NCBI GenBank assembly: GCA_030737835.1
Contig: CM060849.1
Location: forward strand, 5,890,001-5,954,000
Source: Acorus gramineus
Taxonomy: Eukaryota; Streptophyta; Magnoliopsida; Acorales; Acoraceae
Reading direction: 5' to 3'
DNA length: 64,000 nucleotides
Under the pieces are notes generated by a model that saw only the letters and a program-made list of their open reading frames with translations, searched no databases and was not told where the DNA came from. Position 1 is the stretch's first letter; the number at the start of each line of letters is the position of its first letter. Both the position numbers and the translations under genes were made by a program. Of the stretch, positions 33,944 through 45,443 are shown one piece after another.

Positions 33944-34417
33944 GAGTGTCCACTTCAACCATACTCCTTGAATGACTCACACAATAATATTTTATTAATA
34001 TTTTTTTAAATTCAAATTAATTATATTTAAAATTTAAAGTCACAAAAAATAATTTAATGTTAATATTATAGAGAGAAAAAAAAGAGATGATCCATCTACA
34101 CAAAAACAATTACAATAAATTAATAAAATTAATAATTGAAAACAATAAAATGATAACAAACAAGAAATTAAGACCAAAATAAAATTTAAAGAGAAAAAAA
34201 AACCTTAATATTGGAACAACAAAACTTGTATATTGAGAGTGTAAAAATATTATTTTTATTTTTTTAATTTTTTGTGGGACCCACCATATGAGAAAAAAAT
34301 ATTTTTTTTTATTGTGACCCACACATTTGGGAGCTCCCAAATGCCTCTCCCATCTGGTGAGCTTCCAAGCTCTTTCATCTGATTGGTTGAGTGATGATGA
34401 GCCCGTTGAAGATACTC
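33944..34417. mobile_element. PIF/Harbinger-like MITE upstream of FAP3
   Basis: Imperfect ends GAGTGTCCACTTCAACC and (from the right, reversed) GAGTATCTTCAACGGGC are flanked by TTA on both sides (33941-33943, 34418-34420). The interior is AT-rich, 474 bp in all. It sits about 430 bp upstream of the FAP3 start codon. Confidence 0.65.
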
Positions 34418-34456
34418 TTATCTACCACAATCCTAGACGAACCCCGAAGGGAAGGG

Positions 34457-34705
34457 AATTAGTCAGGGTTTGTTTCAGCCAGTTATGTTAGCATCAAACT
34501 GTACTGCTCTCTAATTAAACTACATAGCTTATGAATCGAACTGTATAGCTAATTATTGAATACATATTATACTATTTTATTAGATCTAATAAGCTATTAG
34601 ATAAAATATAAATTTTTAAATATTATTAATATTTAATAGGAGAGAGAATATGTATCCAATAATTTATTGTACCGTTCGATTAATAAGCTGTATGGTTGAA
34701 TTAAT
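34457..34705. mobile_element. Foldback MITE, copy 2 (diverged)
   Basis: Same block order as the element at 24401: AGTCAGGG..., ATGAATCGAACTG, a TTGAATACATATTATAC arm, and a complementary arm AATATGTATCCAATAATT. It ends about 145 bp before the FAP3 start codon and so forms part of its proximal promoter. Confidence 0.55.
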
Positions 34706-34848
34706 ATGATTTATTGGTGTCCAGAAGGAAGAAAGGTAATGATTATTTAATTCGCTTATAATGCAGGGACTTGTAAAGGATGAACCCAACGGAAATGGAC
34801 AAGGGGAAGAGAGAGTGAGTGAGTGAGACGGAGAAAAAGAGTTACACA

Positions 34849-37800
34849 ATGGTTTGGGCAATTTCAACCCCACCCATATCCATATCCTCCACATCAAAGC
34901 TTAAACACAAAACCTTTGAAAACCCATATCAAATCCACTCCAAATCATTACTATCTTCATCCTCATATCCCAAATGTCCCCTCCTCAACCACAGGAGGAG
35001 ATATCTGTCTCCTTTGTCTCCCAAAGCTTCTGGTATGTTCTTTCTTTTAATCTCCATTCATCCAATATTTGAAACTATTGGGAATTTCTTCTGTGCTTCA
35101 TGTTCTGTTGAGAATGCCATGGTCTTTTCTTTAGGAGTGCCAGTTGGTGATTTGTTGTTATATTTTTATGATTGGGCAGGAAGGGAAAAAATTTGGAACT
35201 TCTTGTCCATATGCTGTCTCATAATAGGCAAGCTAGTTTTGAAGTTTTGGAGATGTGAAATCTGCAAGTCAGCCAGGATGATTTTTTTTTTTTTTTAATA
35301 TTGGTGATGAAGTAAAATTCGTGGAGATGTCAATCCAGCATAAGAGGACATATATTTTTAACCATAGAAATCTGTCAGTTCAATGTTGTCTCTATACATC
35401 AAATGAGAAAGATGACTTGATATGATCAATAACTAGAATGTGAAAAATAATTGAACTATTAGTTTACACCTTATGGATCTCGAGTTTGAATCCCTCCAAG
35501 CTTACATGATGCACCTGATTTGTGGGTAATTGTGTGCACTCGAGGTTTTCCGTTTGCAGTGCTGGATAATTGAACTATTGTCACGATGGAGCATAATGGT
35601 TCACAGTTCTAATTATATGGTTGAGACTAATCATAGTCAAATATCTCATGGGAATATACCCATTAATCATATGGGGATTTGGTTGGTTTATTGACATTTT
35701 CCTCAAGAGATATAGCCAATTTAAATGTGCAAGCTTTTTTAGTTGTTAAATCACTTATAAGGAAACAATGATTGTGATCAGAGGTTATGATTCTCTCTTT
35801 CCTGTTTGGGTGAACCTGCACCATGATGATCATGTGTGGAGACTTGAAAACAAGAAGTCTAATCTCATGCATTTCACCTGTAGTCTTACTCTTCCGGGGT
35901 GATTGTGATGCCTAACTTCGTGTCCCTGCATATAAACTGATTTCCCAGGTCTCACTGCACTAAATATATAATTATTGGATGGTATAATATCAAGTTTGAA
36001 AATTTGATTATACAAAACATGAAAGCTGATTTACATCTTATAGCCATGTTTTACTGAAAGTGATCTTCACATTGGATGATCCATTTGGCAGTTGGGAGTG
36101 CGGAGTATGTTGTGGAGCCATCAACTGATGTGAAATTTCAAAAGGATCTAAGCATTCCGGGCTGCTCCAATGAATTGGTTCTGTTTGGAACAGGTCTGCT
36201 GTGTTTTTTCTTACATATGGAATAACATATCTCTTAATAATGTTTGTTACATCTAGAATATAGAGTTGAGAAGAATGTTCATGCTGGTTCATTTATCTCA
36301 TGTTCCATACCTGCGTATGGAGTATGCACTCTGACTGATCAATTTCATTACCAAATCAAAGTCAAGACCCCTGAATGAATCCTTTGAATTGGATGGATAG
36401 CATCATTCTATGACAACTAATCAGATAACCATGACCATTTTTCTATGACTTACATTAAATAGAACATTGCAAGGAGAATTAATGTAAAAGCCTATGAATG
36501 GTCAAGTGATATTGCAACATGCATAGCAGTATATTCATTGACACATTGAGCCTACCATTATTAGCATATCGCTAGTTTAGATTAATGATACTGAGCCTCC
36601 TATCATGAAGGTCCTTATTGAATTTTATTTCATTATTTAATTGTGTTGTCGAATTTGTATTCGAAAAAATAGTCCTAGTATACATGGCCAATAACAAGAG
36701 ACGGGAAAGAGTTAGATGGGAGACAGATGAATGGTTGTCATGGTGATGACATGGTAGATTGCTCTCTCCTATATTTCCTTTTATATCGTAATATTTTTAA
36801 TTTAACTCTAGTTTGACTATTCCATTTTTTGTCATATCAATGATTTTTATTTTTAGTAATGTCATTATAAGAATAAGTGACTTTCGTCAAATAGGTATGC
36901 AAAACATAAATTTGTAAGGGGGTGTTTGGTTCACCCAGATTTCAGCACTTATTATGCTGAATACGAAAAAGAAGCACTTTTTTTGTTATATCAATGTTTG
37001 GTTCACACCTAGATTAAGCACTTAAAATATCCCCTTTCAGCAATTTAACTCACATAAATTTCAGCGGTCGCGAGGTTACTTTTTTTTTAGCAATCCGCAT
37101 TTCGCCCATTTAGCACCCCTGTGAAAAGACCCATTTACCCTGCCCAAAACCAAAATTTACGATCCCTTTTAAACCCCCTTTCCAGAACCCTCTCTCTCCT
37201 CACCCATTTTGATCGAAGACCCTCCCCAAACTCTCAAAAACCTTCCCAAACAGCAAAAACCCAAGCTGTGATTCTCCACCACCATCGCCAATCGCCCAAC
37301 AAAAAATCCGTTAATCCAAACCGATTGGGGGGAGAGGACGATGACGGCAAGGGAGGGGGAGATGGGGAGGGAGGAGAGGGAGGCGTCGGTGACGCGAGGG
37401 CAGAGGGAGAGGTAGAGATGGGAGACAAGAGGTGGAGGGGTAGCGGCAGAGGGTGACGGGGAGGAGGTCGGGGCAGAGGGGGCGAAGGGTTCGGCGGTGG
37501 GAGGACTCACGGAGAGGAGGGTTTTGGAGATCAGGGAGAGGGATTTGAGGTCGGAGAGGGGGAGGTGGTCGAGGATGAGGGTCGATGTGGGGAGGGTTTC
37601 AACTTTCAAGAGGGCTGATTAGGGTTTCGGAGGGCCTTTGTTTCTTCATTGATTTTGATGAGAACGAAAGATAAGAACGGAAGAAGAAGAAGAAGATCTC
37701 GAAGAAGAAGAAGAGCATATGATTGGGGATTTATGATTTTACCCTTTTTGGGGTTGGGTTTTGGAGGGGCGAGTACTGGTAGGTTTTGGGGAATTTGTGG

Positions 37801-39265
37801 AGGGTGGTTTTGTAAATTTAGGAGTGGTGGGACAAATAAATATATTTTTTTTAATGTGGGAAAAATAAACATTTTGTTAAGTATTCAACCAAACACCAAA
37901 ATAACATTCAACACTTATTAAATATATATCAAAATACCTTTCTAATAAACTTTACTATTCAGTGGTGAACCAAACACACTTATTTGCGTAAGTGTTTATA
38001 ATTTCCGCTGAGCCAAACAGTTTTTTTTCTAAACTGATTAAAACTTATCAGAACTTATATAATCTGTACTTAAAATCAGCATTCCGCTGAACCGAACAAC
38101 CCCTAAGTCTTTAAGAAAGTGGAATATCAGATTTGATCTTCTTTATCATATTCCCATGAGTTAACCCACATGGGGTTGGCTCTTGGCTCCCCATAGATGT
38201 ATTTGAGCCTCCCCCCACCCCTTCCAGGGGTTAACCCGATGTACATGATTTGTGGGTGATTGTGTGCATTTGTGGTTTTCTTAACTAATGTTGGAGTTCT
38301 TCATTTTTATCTTTCTAATCCATGTTTACATATTTCCTTCAAAAAAAAAAATCCATGTTTTCATATAAAAAGCTTTTTTAGTTCTCTGTCAACAAATATC
38401 CTCCTGTGTAATTTGTATTGCCCTCTAATGTTTTGGTGCAAGAGTTGGTACAGTATTCTCTCAAGGCACACTGGCTATAATAATCGTATTAATATGCTTT
38501 CTCTACAATCATCTTGTGTAGGTTATAGGGAGAAAGTGTTTGCTATTATTGGGGTCAAGGTGTACTCAGCAGGGTTCTATGCGAACCGTTCTCTAACAGA
38601 AAGCTTGAGTGCTTGGAAGGGAAAGTCAGCCACACATATTCAAGAAGATTCCTCTCTCTGCAATGCCATTTTTAAAGGTATACATGATCTACTATTCTAA
38701 AGAAAAGGTTCGTTTCCACCCTGATGTAGTACTAATTATTGTTCAGCACCTTGTGAGAAATCACTGAAGATAGTTCTAGTAAGGGATGTTGATGGTAAGA
38801 CTTTCTGGGATGCCTTGGATGATGCTATCTCCCCAAGGATCAAAGAACCTACTGCTGTTGATGAATCATCTTTGTCAATATTTCGCCAGACGTTTCAGGG
38901 GCGACCCCTCAATAAGGGAACTTCAATATTCTTAACTTGGATAGATCCATCCAAATTGGTGGTAAATAGACATCTCACCTAAATGAATATGTAATGTGGT
39001 CCTGTCCATGTTTCTTGCGCCAGCTGATGGCGGCATTACATAAAATTACAATGAAAAGGTTATGCTTCCCTCTGGGAATATTAAGATAGAGCCATGGGAC
39101 ATGCAGGTTTCCATCTCATCAGACGGTGCTCCTTCTACTGTTGATGCCACAATAGAGTCCCTGAATGTTTCATTTTCACTCTTTGCTGTATTCTTCGGGG
39201 ATGGCCCTGTTTCTCCCACTTTAAAGGGCTCTGCTGCTAACGGATTGGCAATAGCACTCAACTAG
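34849..39265 (+). CDS. FAP3: Chalcone-isomerase-like fatty-acid-binding protein, plastid (FAP3 type)
   Basis: Five exons: 34849-35032, 36092-36193, 38522-38677, 38747-38961, 39107-39265. All have GT/AG borders and consistent phases, giving 271 residues. Exon 1 is a Ser/Thr/Lys/Arg-rich chloroplast transit peptide with few acids (about residues 1-60). Exons 2-5 form the CHI fold, with [65 protein letters not shown] and [12 protein letters not shown], closely resembling Arabidopsis At1g53520. FAP proteins bind fatty acids in the plastid and affect fatty-acid storage; they are not thought to isomerise chalcones. I chose the ATG at 34849 as the first one leading into the transit peptide. Introns 1 and 2 are 1.1 and 2.3 kb; intron 2 holds a transposon. 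The gene looks intact. Confidence 0.93.
36918..38103. mobile_element. PIF/Harbinger-like element in FAP3 intron 2
   Basis: Ends GGGGGTGTTTGGTTCA and (reversed) GGGGTTGTTCGGTTCA are flanked by TAA on both sides (36915-36917, 38104-38106). The CAGCACTTAT/CTGATTTTAAG subterminal parts are also related. The length of 1,186 bp is long for a MITE because the middle carries a foreign, GC-rich gene piece (about 37120-37860). There is no transposase. Confidence 0.8.
37335..37649 (-). pseudogene. Captured F-box/LRR gene fragment
   Basis: Minus-strand reading from a possible ATG at 37649 gives [19 protein letters not shown], an F-box-like segment. After it, one frame reads [16 protein letters not shown] and the next reads [17 protein letters not shown], the start of the leucine-rich repeats in FBL-type F-box proteins. 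These run in order but in different frames, so the copy is frameshifted. F-box/LRR proteins are substrate receptors of SCF ubiquitin ligases. The fragment lies wholly within the Harbinger-like element and is antisense to FAP3. GC content is much higher than its surroundings. Confidence 0.7.
38104..38270. other. Possible SINE-like remnant in the intron
   Basis: GATTTGTGGGTGATTGTGTG at about 38247 recurs near 35518 as GATTTGTGGGTAATTGTGTG. The earlier copy is preceded by GAGTTTGAATCC, which resembles a tRNA-type B box. This hints at two truncated SINE copies in FAP3 introns 1 and 2. The evidence is thin. Confidence 0.3.
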
Positions 39266-41241
39266 AAGGTAACACATGTTATATGCATTTCTTTAGAAGA
39301 TAATTATCCGCTCCTTTTGATGTTATGAAAAATCGTATAAGTTATGTTTAATCATAGAAGGATTTTCTATCATATTTTGTAAACTGTTAAACTTCGGTAT
39401 CAATGAAATTATGTTTAATGTGACCCTGGGTTTCTACACCCTTTAATGGTTGTCAAAACATTTAAGGTTTTTGAATATCAGGAAAACTTTTGGTTAGGAG
39501 ATGAATTTATAGTCAAGCCTCTATTGACAAAGAACTAGACTCACTAATGCCTATTAACTTTCAATGAAACAATTTTGTTAAAAGCTTTATATCTTATAAT
39601 ATTTAGTCTAAAGGAAAAGTTTTAGGATAATGTCACGGGTAGTCTATTAGAATAAAGATATACTTGTGTATTTTTATATTTTCCAATGTTGGCAACTCTA
39701 TTGGTAAACATCAATTAAAAAATTGGTCTGGAAAGTGCATGAATACAAACTTAAACCATCATCATTTCATTGAGGACTATGGCTCCCAACATTTTTGTGC
39801 GTCTCTTTGTTTTGGGTTTGGGGATGATTTAACTTTGTGTTTAGTCAGATTTTAATGCAACCAACTTGTATGGTGGGATGTGCTTGTGCATCATACATGC
39901 AATATCAACAAAATGGTTCATCACATGATATTCATTTTCAGTGCAAGCAGGAGATCAACACGATATGCACGTACGATGACAACAAATGCTTATCTATCTG
40001 TAAGGAACAAGGAGAGAGTGACACATTGCATCTGTCCCCATGTAATAAATTGGGCTAAAGATTCCTCCCCTGTGGCCCAGTATCGTGGTACACCAGTCAT
40101 CCTATCAAACACTCACTCAATGCACTTACAAGAGAACATAGACAATCAACCTTTTCCTTTTCACTTATTTGATTTTTTTTTCTGAGTTATACAATCTAGG
40201 TGGGGATGAATAAATCTTTTTTTAATATTTTGTCCAAATCTAATCAAGAAGCCTAGTCTAAACATGAATTTTGTGGAATTAAAAATAATCGGATCTAGGT
40301 ATGCAACTTGTTCAGTATCAATGCTAATCAATCAGTAACATCAAACAGATGATGCGAATGCATAGAGAGGCAATATTTTCTACATGAGAAACCCTTCTGT
40401 GAAAGAACAAGAGTATCTTGTCTAGAGGAAACCAACATTAGAGAAGAAAAAATTATGTACTTACAAATTAACACTATAACTCAGACGTGATCCAACTCGA
40501 GTTCATGAGCCATTCATTTTTTTTTACACATCTTGCTATGATGAAATTCCATGGTTGAGTCAACAAACACTATCTGCATTTTGAGCAGGTGTTCATCAAA
40601 TCCATGAGATGTTATCCAATACAGATCTTGAGCTCCTCCAAGGATCAGTAACCACTTCTCAGCTCGAATCCATGGGCACACTCAAATCCATGTGTTCTAA
40701 GGTTTACAAGATGTTCAATGGTGGTTATTAAAAGTTTATAGGGATTCCAAGTTGAATATCTTAAGATTGATCAATGGCACCCTCATAACCTGAACATAGA
40801 TCTGGGTCAAATGCAGAACAATGAGGTTCCTATAGATTTAAAAGCCTAGGCAATTTTAGTAACACATTGATTCTTCTACAAACCTCTAAAATATGTCCTA
40901 AACATTTTTCTCACCTTTTTTACCGTAGATTACACAAAATTATACTTCCATTAGGCTATTTTAATAGGCTTCTAAGAGAGACTTTCAACAAAAACTGAAA
41001 AACATTTGAATGTTCACTTATTTTTCATCCATATGGTCAGGTCTATTCAAATGATAGATTGAAAAACATGTGTAAGTGAGCCATACTCGATTAGACAAAT
41101 CATACACTCTGTTAGGACTGCAGGAATGACTGAGTGTATCAGCACCTTCAAATTAATATTCATTGAGATTGATCACTCAACATGATTAGGAATGATAGGC
41201 GGCAGCCAGGAAAAAAAAAAAAAAACTAAACTGTCCATGAA
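39266..41241. other. Intergenic region between the two convergent genes
   Basis: About 2 kb separates the two stop codons. Short frames here lack domains. I see no gene; it should contain both 3' UTRs. Confidence 0.6.
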
Positions 41242-41360
41242 GCTGCTGATGCATAAACAATGGGATTTGTCTGACTAATATATGTGTTTTTGACATGGAA
41301 GCTGCTCATGCATAAACAATGGGATTTGTCTGACTAATATATATGTTTTTGACATGGAAG
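41242..41360. repeat. 59-bp tandem duplication just past the kinase stop codon
   Basis: The unit GCTGCTGATGCATAAACAAT... (59 bp) occurs at 41242 and again at 41301 with about two changes. It lies 14-130 bp beyond the kinase stop codon, so it is probably in the 3' UTR. Confidence 0.85.
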
Positions 41361-41373
41361 CCGCAAGACAAAA

Positions 41374-43691
41374 TTAATCAGTTACATTTTTCTCCAATTT
41401 TATGTGCTCAAGCAACTTCAGGACCTCATCCATGGTTGGCCTTTTGGAAGGATCTGATTCAAGACATTTTTCTGCAATGCGAAAGACACACTTTACTTCT
41501 TCAATAGGATAACATGCTAAGCTATTATCTATTGCGTGCTCCTCTCTCTTATCTTTGACAACTTCTTTTACCTGCTCCACCATGCAACCAAAACAATAAT
41601 ACTTTTACATGCAAAGCGGATCTAACAGAGTAGAATAAGCAAAAAATGGCTTATGAAACAAATCTTGTAAGTTACAAATAGTATTTCAGAGAAGCACACA
41701 TTATAATTTTTCACACTTCAAGCTGTAAAATGTCATTTGGTTACTTTGTTTTACAAACAATTTAGCATTTACTCTTCATTTTGTGGCAGGCAATGTCAGA
41801 CAACAAGCCTCTGGAGTTCAATTTCTCAAGATTATCAGAGTATTTCAACCAATGATGCATTGAGTGAGTGAATGAGAATGGAAAGTACTTTTGGAAGTGA
41901 ATTGCAGTTTTCCTTTGTAGTGTACTCATACAAATCAACATAAGGTCGTTTTGTTCCTCAACACTGCATGGAATTGCACTGAGAATTCAGATTTTGTGAA
42001 TCATGAAGTGCACACTTTTTCATCAACTGCTAATAAATTTTTAGTGTCTAAATTTATGTCTTCATTGACATTTCCTTTTACTGGTGAATTCTGAATACTC
42101 TTAATTTTGCATTACATCTTATATTCTGACATTCCCTTACTGGAGTTTCAGACAATGATACAAGTATTGGATATGAACTATACTTTGGTCCCTTATATAT
42201 CTGTAGCAAAAAAAAGAAGAAGAAGACAATGGCCTCCTACACCTGTTTTTAGTTAGGTGTCCTAAAACCGGTACCACTTTGGTGTATTATGAATGATATT
42301 AGCAGTCCCTCTTTTCTTATGTACATGGTTTATCACAATGTAGATTGTAACTACCAGGGGCGACATATCTACTCATCATCAATTTTTAGCTAGCAAGCTT
42401 TCCCATTTCTGGTTTCAAGTCACAAGAGTGGATTGTTTACATGTATTTTTGTGTAGCCACCTCCCATCTGCCAAATGTGGCATTATATACGTTGAGTGGC
42501 GTGTACACATCCGCATCATCTTTATAAGTTGTTTATGCTAACATAAAATGTAATCTTGTATTGTTAGATGAGTTACCCATATCACCAGTGTTGTGCCCTC
42601 CTCAATGAACAATTCATCTGTTGGCCTTTTCCCTGTTAGGAGTTCAAGCAACACTACGCCAAAGCTGTAAACATCCCCTTTTACTGTCGCCCTTCCAGTT
42701 TCGAAGTATTCTGTGCAAGATTATAATTTAGATGTGAACATATGAAGTGAACTTTTGCATGAATATTGAATAAGAAGTGTTTAGGCCAAAATCTGTAGCA
42801 GTACCTGGTGCCAAGTAACCAAAAGTGCCGGCAACAAACGTTGAAACATGAGTTTGATCTGGTTCCATTAATGTGGCCAGCCCAAAATCAGAAACTTTAG
42901 CTTCCATGTTCTGGTCTAGTAAAATGTTGCTGGATTTGATATCTCTATGGATTATGTGGGAAACACAGTCATGGTGAAGGTATGATAGGCCCCGAGCTGC
43001 ACCCACAGCTATTTTGTATCTTGTCGGCCAATCCAATGGATTCTCATTCGTTTTACCTGCACCATATAATATTCTCATTGTGAGGTTAAATTCTTTTTCA
43101 CAAGTTACAGATGTTGTAAAGCGAAGAGTAAGTTATACATACCATGAATCAGTGAATCTAGACTTCCATTTGGCATGAGTTCATATATGAGAAGATTATA
43201 ATTAGGAGAAGTGTAATATCCATGCAGTCGGACGATGTTTCTGTGGTTTATGTCTCCCATCGCATCCAGTTCTCTTTTGAATCCGCGATCCCTATCTGTA
43301 CTTCCCCTGTTCAATCTTTTCACTGCAAAAGAAATGCTTTCATTTATTTTCAGCTTGTACACTGTTCCATAGCCTCCAGAACCAATGATGTCTTTGTTAG
43401 TTAGTTTCATCGTTCTCTTCATGAATGTTTTTGAGGTGAGTGACTTCATTGGAGACTTGAACAATACTATCTTTCCTCCTGCATTCATTAATAACATGCT
43501 TAGACATTACTGTCTGATGATCATAGTTTCTCTTTTAGTGATGAAGAAATAGTACCTGATATGTCATCTTGGATGACCTTGTGTTTCTTGGACCATCTTT
43601 TGTACAGGAGGATCGAAATCACGATCTTCGATACGATAAACGCCACACAACATATCGTGATATAAATCGCCAAGACTCGTGAATTCACCAT
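41374..43691 (-). CDS. Receptor-like Ser/Thr kinase with minimal ectodomain (At1g78530 type)
   Basis: Five exons on the minus strand: 43691-43556, 43478-43143, 43056-42805, 42710-42577, 41571-41374. All have GT/AG borders and agree in phase, giving 351 residues, about the size of Arabidopsis At1g78530. Residues about 7-30 form one membrane segment ([20 protein letters not shown]), preceded by only a few residues. The kinase domain is complete: glycine loop [13 protein letters not shown] lysine in FAVKRL, catalytic loop [19 protein letters not shown], and activation end GTFGYLAPE. The RD arginine is present, so it should be active. The family phosphorylates Ser/Thr at the plasma membrane; ligand and partner are unknown. 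Intron 4 is 1.0 kb, the others 77-94 bp. The gene looks intact. Confidence 0.93.
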
Positions 43692-45143
43692 GTTTGTCGA
43701 GTCGGAGATTCACATATGCTTATGGTATGTCTGTCTCTCAAGCATTCACTAATGAGTTTGCATTTATAAGTTTTATGTGCATACAGTAGAAGAGCATGTG
43801 TGTCCCAAGCTCGGCCTGGATTTGTGTTTGACCAGAAACAGGCATTAAACACCTGAAAGAGTTAGAAAAGTCAAGTTGGTATCCAATATTGATGGGAAAA
43901 TAATTGGAGGATGGATACCTGGCCTCCTTTTATTGGTTGAGCTGAACCTCGTGAATCATGTGAAAAACTGGTGAGCCTGGTGTGTGCTTTTGTTGGAGAC
44001 AGGTGGGATAGGTAGGTACGGCTTCACGGTTTTCAGAATAGAGGGGCCCGTCCTTGTTTAGTCAACATAACAACCAGAATACCGTGCCTCATTTTGTTCG
44101 TGTCAATTGTTTTAGGTGGATTTATTTTACCATAAACCATGAGGAATTTAGATTTTATTATATTGTTTGGTTCGTTAATGGATTTTTACAAAGAATTATT
44201 TTACAGTGTTTGGTTCCTACATGGAAAATGATGAATGAATTTGGTTTAATGTCTAAAATATTTTTACTATAATACATTCATTTGTAAAATTTATTTCTTT
44301 TCCCATATTACAATTATAAAAAATGAATAATTTTTTATAAATATTTAACAAATGCAAACAAATAAAAGAACCAATTATATATTAAGCAGATAATAATAAT
44401 AATTTTCCTAAATGACGTTTGTATAACCATAGCCACCGCCATATGAGACTTATTATAGTCGGATAATAATTTAATTAATTTATAAAAGATAGAATAATAA
44501 TATAATATAAGATTTTCGGTGAAATTTGAAATTATTATAAAAAATGGTGAGTTTGATTCTATCATATTTTCTTACGTCTTGATTAAATTTTAGTGAGTGC
44601 TACAATTATCATTAAGATTATCATTAATCAAGATTACATTGGATTTTACATGCTTGCGTGATAAGATTACATGCATTGAGCCTTTTAATGAAATTTTTCT
44701 AGACAAGTGTTTTGCATTTGAATAATGTTGCAAATATTTTAATTTTTAAAAAATAATAAATATTTTTTAATAAAATATATATTTTTATGAAATACATGCT
44801 TTTAGAACCAAACTACGATGGTGACAGAGTGAACTGATCTTGACCCAATAACAACACCATATGACAACTATTTAAAATTAGAAAAACTAAAATGGAAAAT
44901 CCAATATGGGAATGGAACTGAAGAATTAATTTTTTTTTAAAGAAAAAAATGGATTAATGGATCTAATACATTCAGCTGATTTTATAGCTTCATTTGCTTC
45001 GGTGCTGGTTCCTTTCTAGAGGCCAACCACACCACTCCCCCTATATTAGGAGAAAAACAAATCAAATTCTGTCTTGACCCAGGGCTTCGTCTACCAAATT
45101 GAGAAGATACATAGACTTGAGACGAAGAGAAAGGTCTATCTAT
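43692..45143. other. Upstream region of the kinase and AT-rich DNA
   Basis: The first few hundred bases presumably hold the kinase promoter (read leftward). The frame at 44054-44272 has no recognisable domain. Beyond that is AT-rich repeat-like DNA without a gene. Confidence 0.5.
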
Positions 45144-45152
45144 TTTCTTTAG

Positions 45153-45434
45153 GGAGTACTGTTACACCCAGATCCATTTTCAACTCCATTTTCAGTCCTA
45201 TATGCATTGATAGAAATTCTATCGACGCATATGCTCACGTTAACAAGGCATATGCTTCGAAAGAATTTTTTTATATTTTCTATAAATGCATCCATGCAAT
45301 TCATTGGAGTATATGCTTCATATTTTTTTATAAAAACATGTACTTCATTAGATGGAGTTTACTATTTTTAAAAAATTCAAAATATATGTAGACTGGAATT
45401 AAGGCTGAAAATGCGGCTGAATGTAACATTATCA
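45153..45434. mobile_element. Short Mutator-like MITE
   Basis: TTTCTTTAG is duplicated at 45144-45152 and 45435-45443. The ends are GGAGTACTGTTACACCCAG and (reversed) TGATAATGTTACATTCAG. The TGTTACAYYCAG core matches the right end of the 4.8-kb MULE at 27545-32327. At 282 bp it has no coding capacity. Confidence 0.8.
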
Positions 45435-45443
45435 TTTCTTTAG

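Noticed and set aside
34819-34848. Upstream in-frame start for FAP3 (GTG)
   Set aside because: GTG is not a normal plant start; the first ATG at 34849 begins a good transit peptide.
37121-37456. Plus-strand frame of 111 codons in FAP3 intron 2
   Set aside because: It is the antisense shadow of the captured F-box/LRR fragment.
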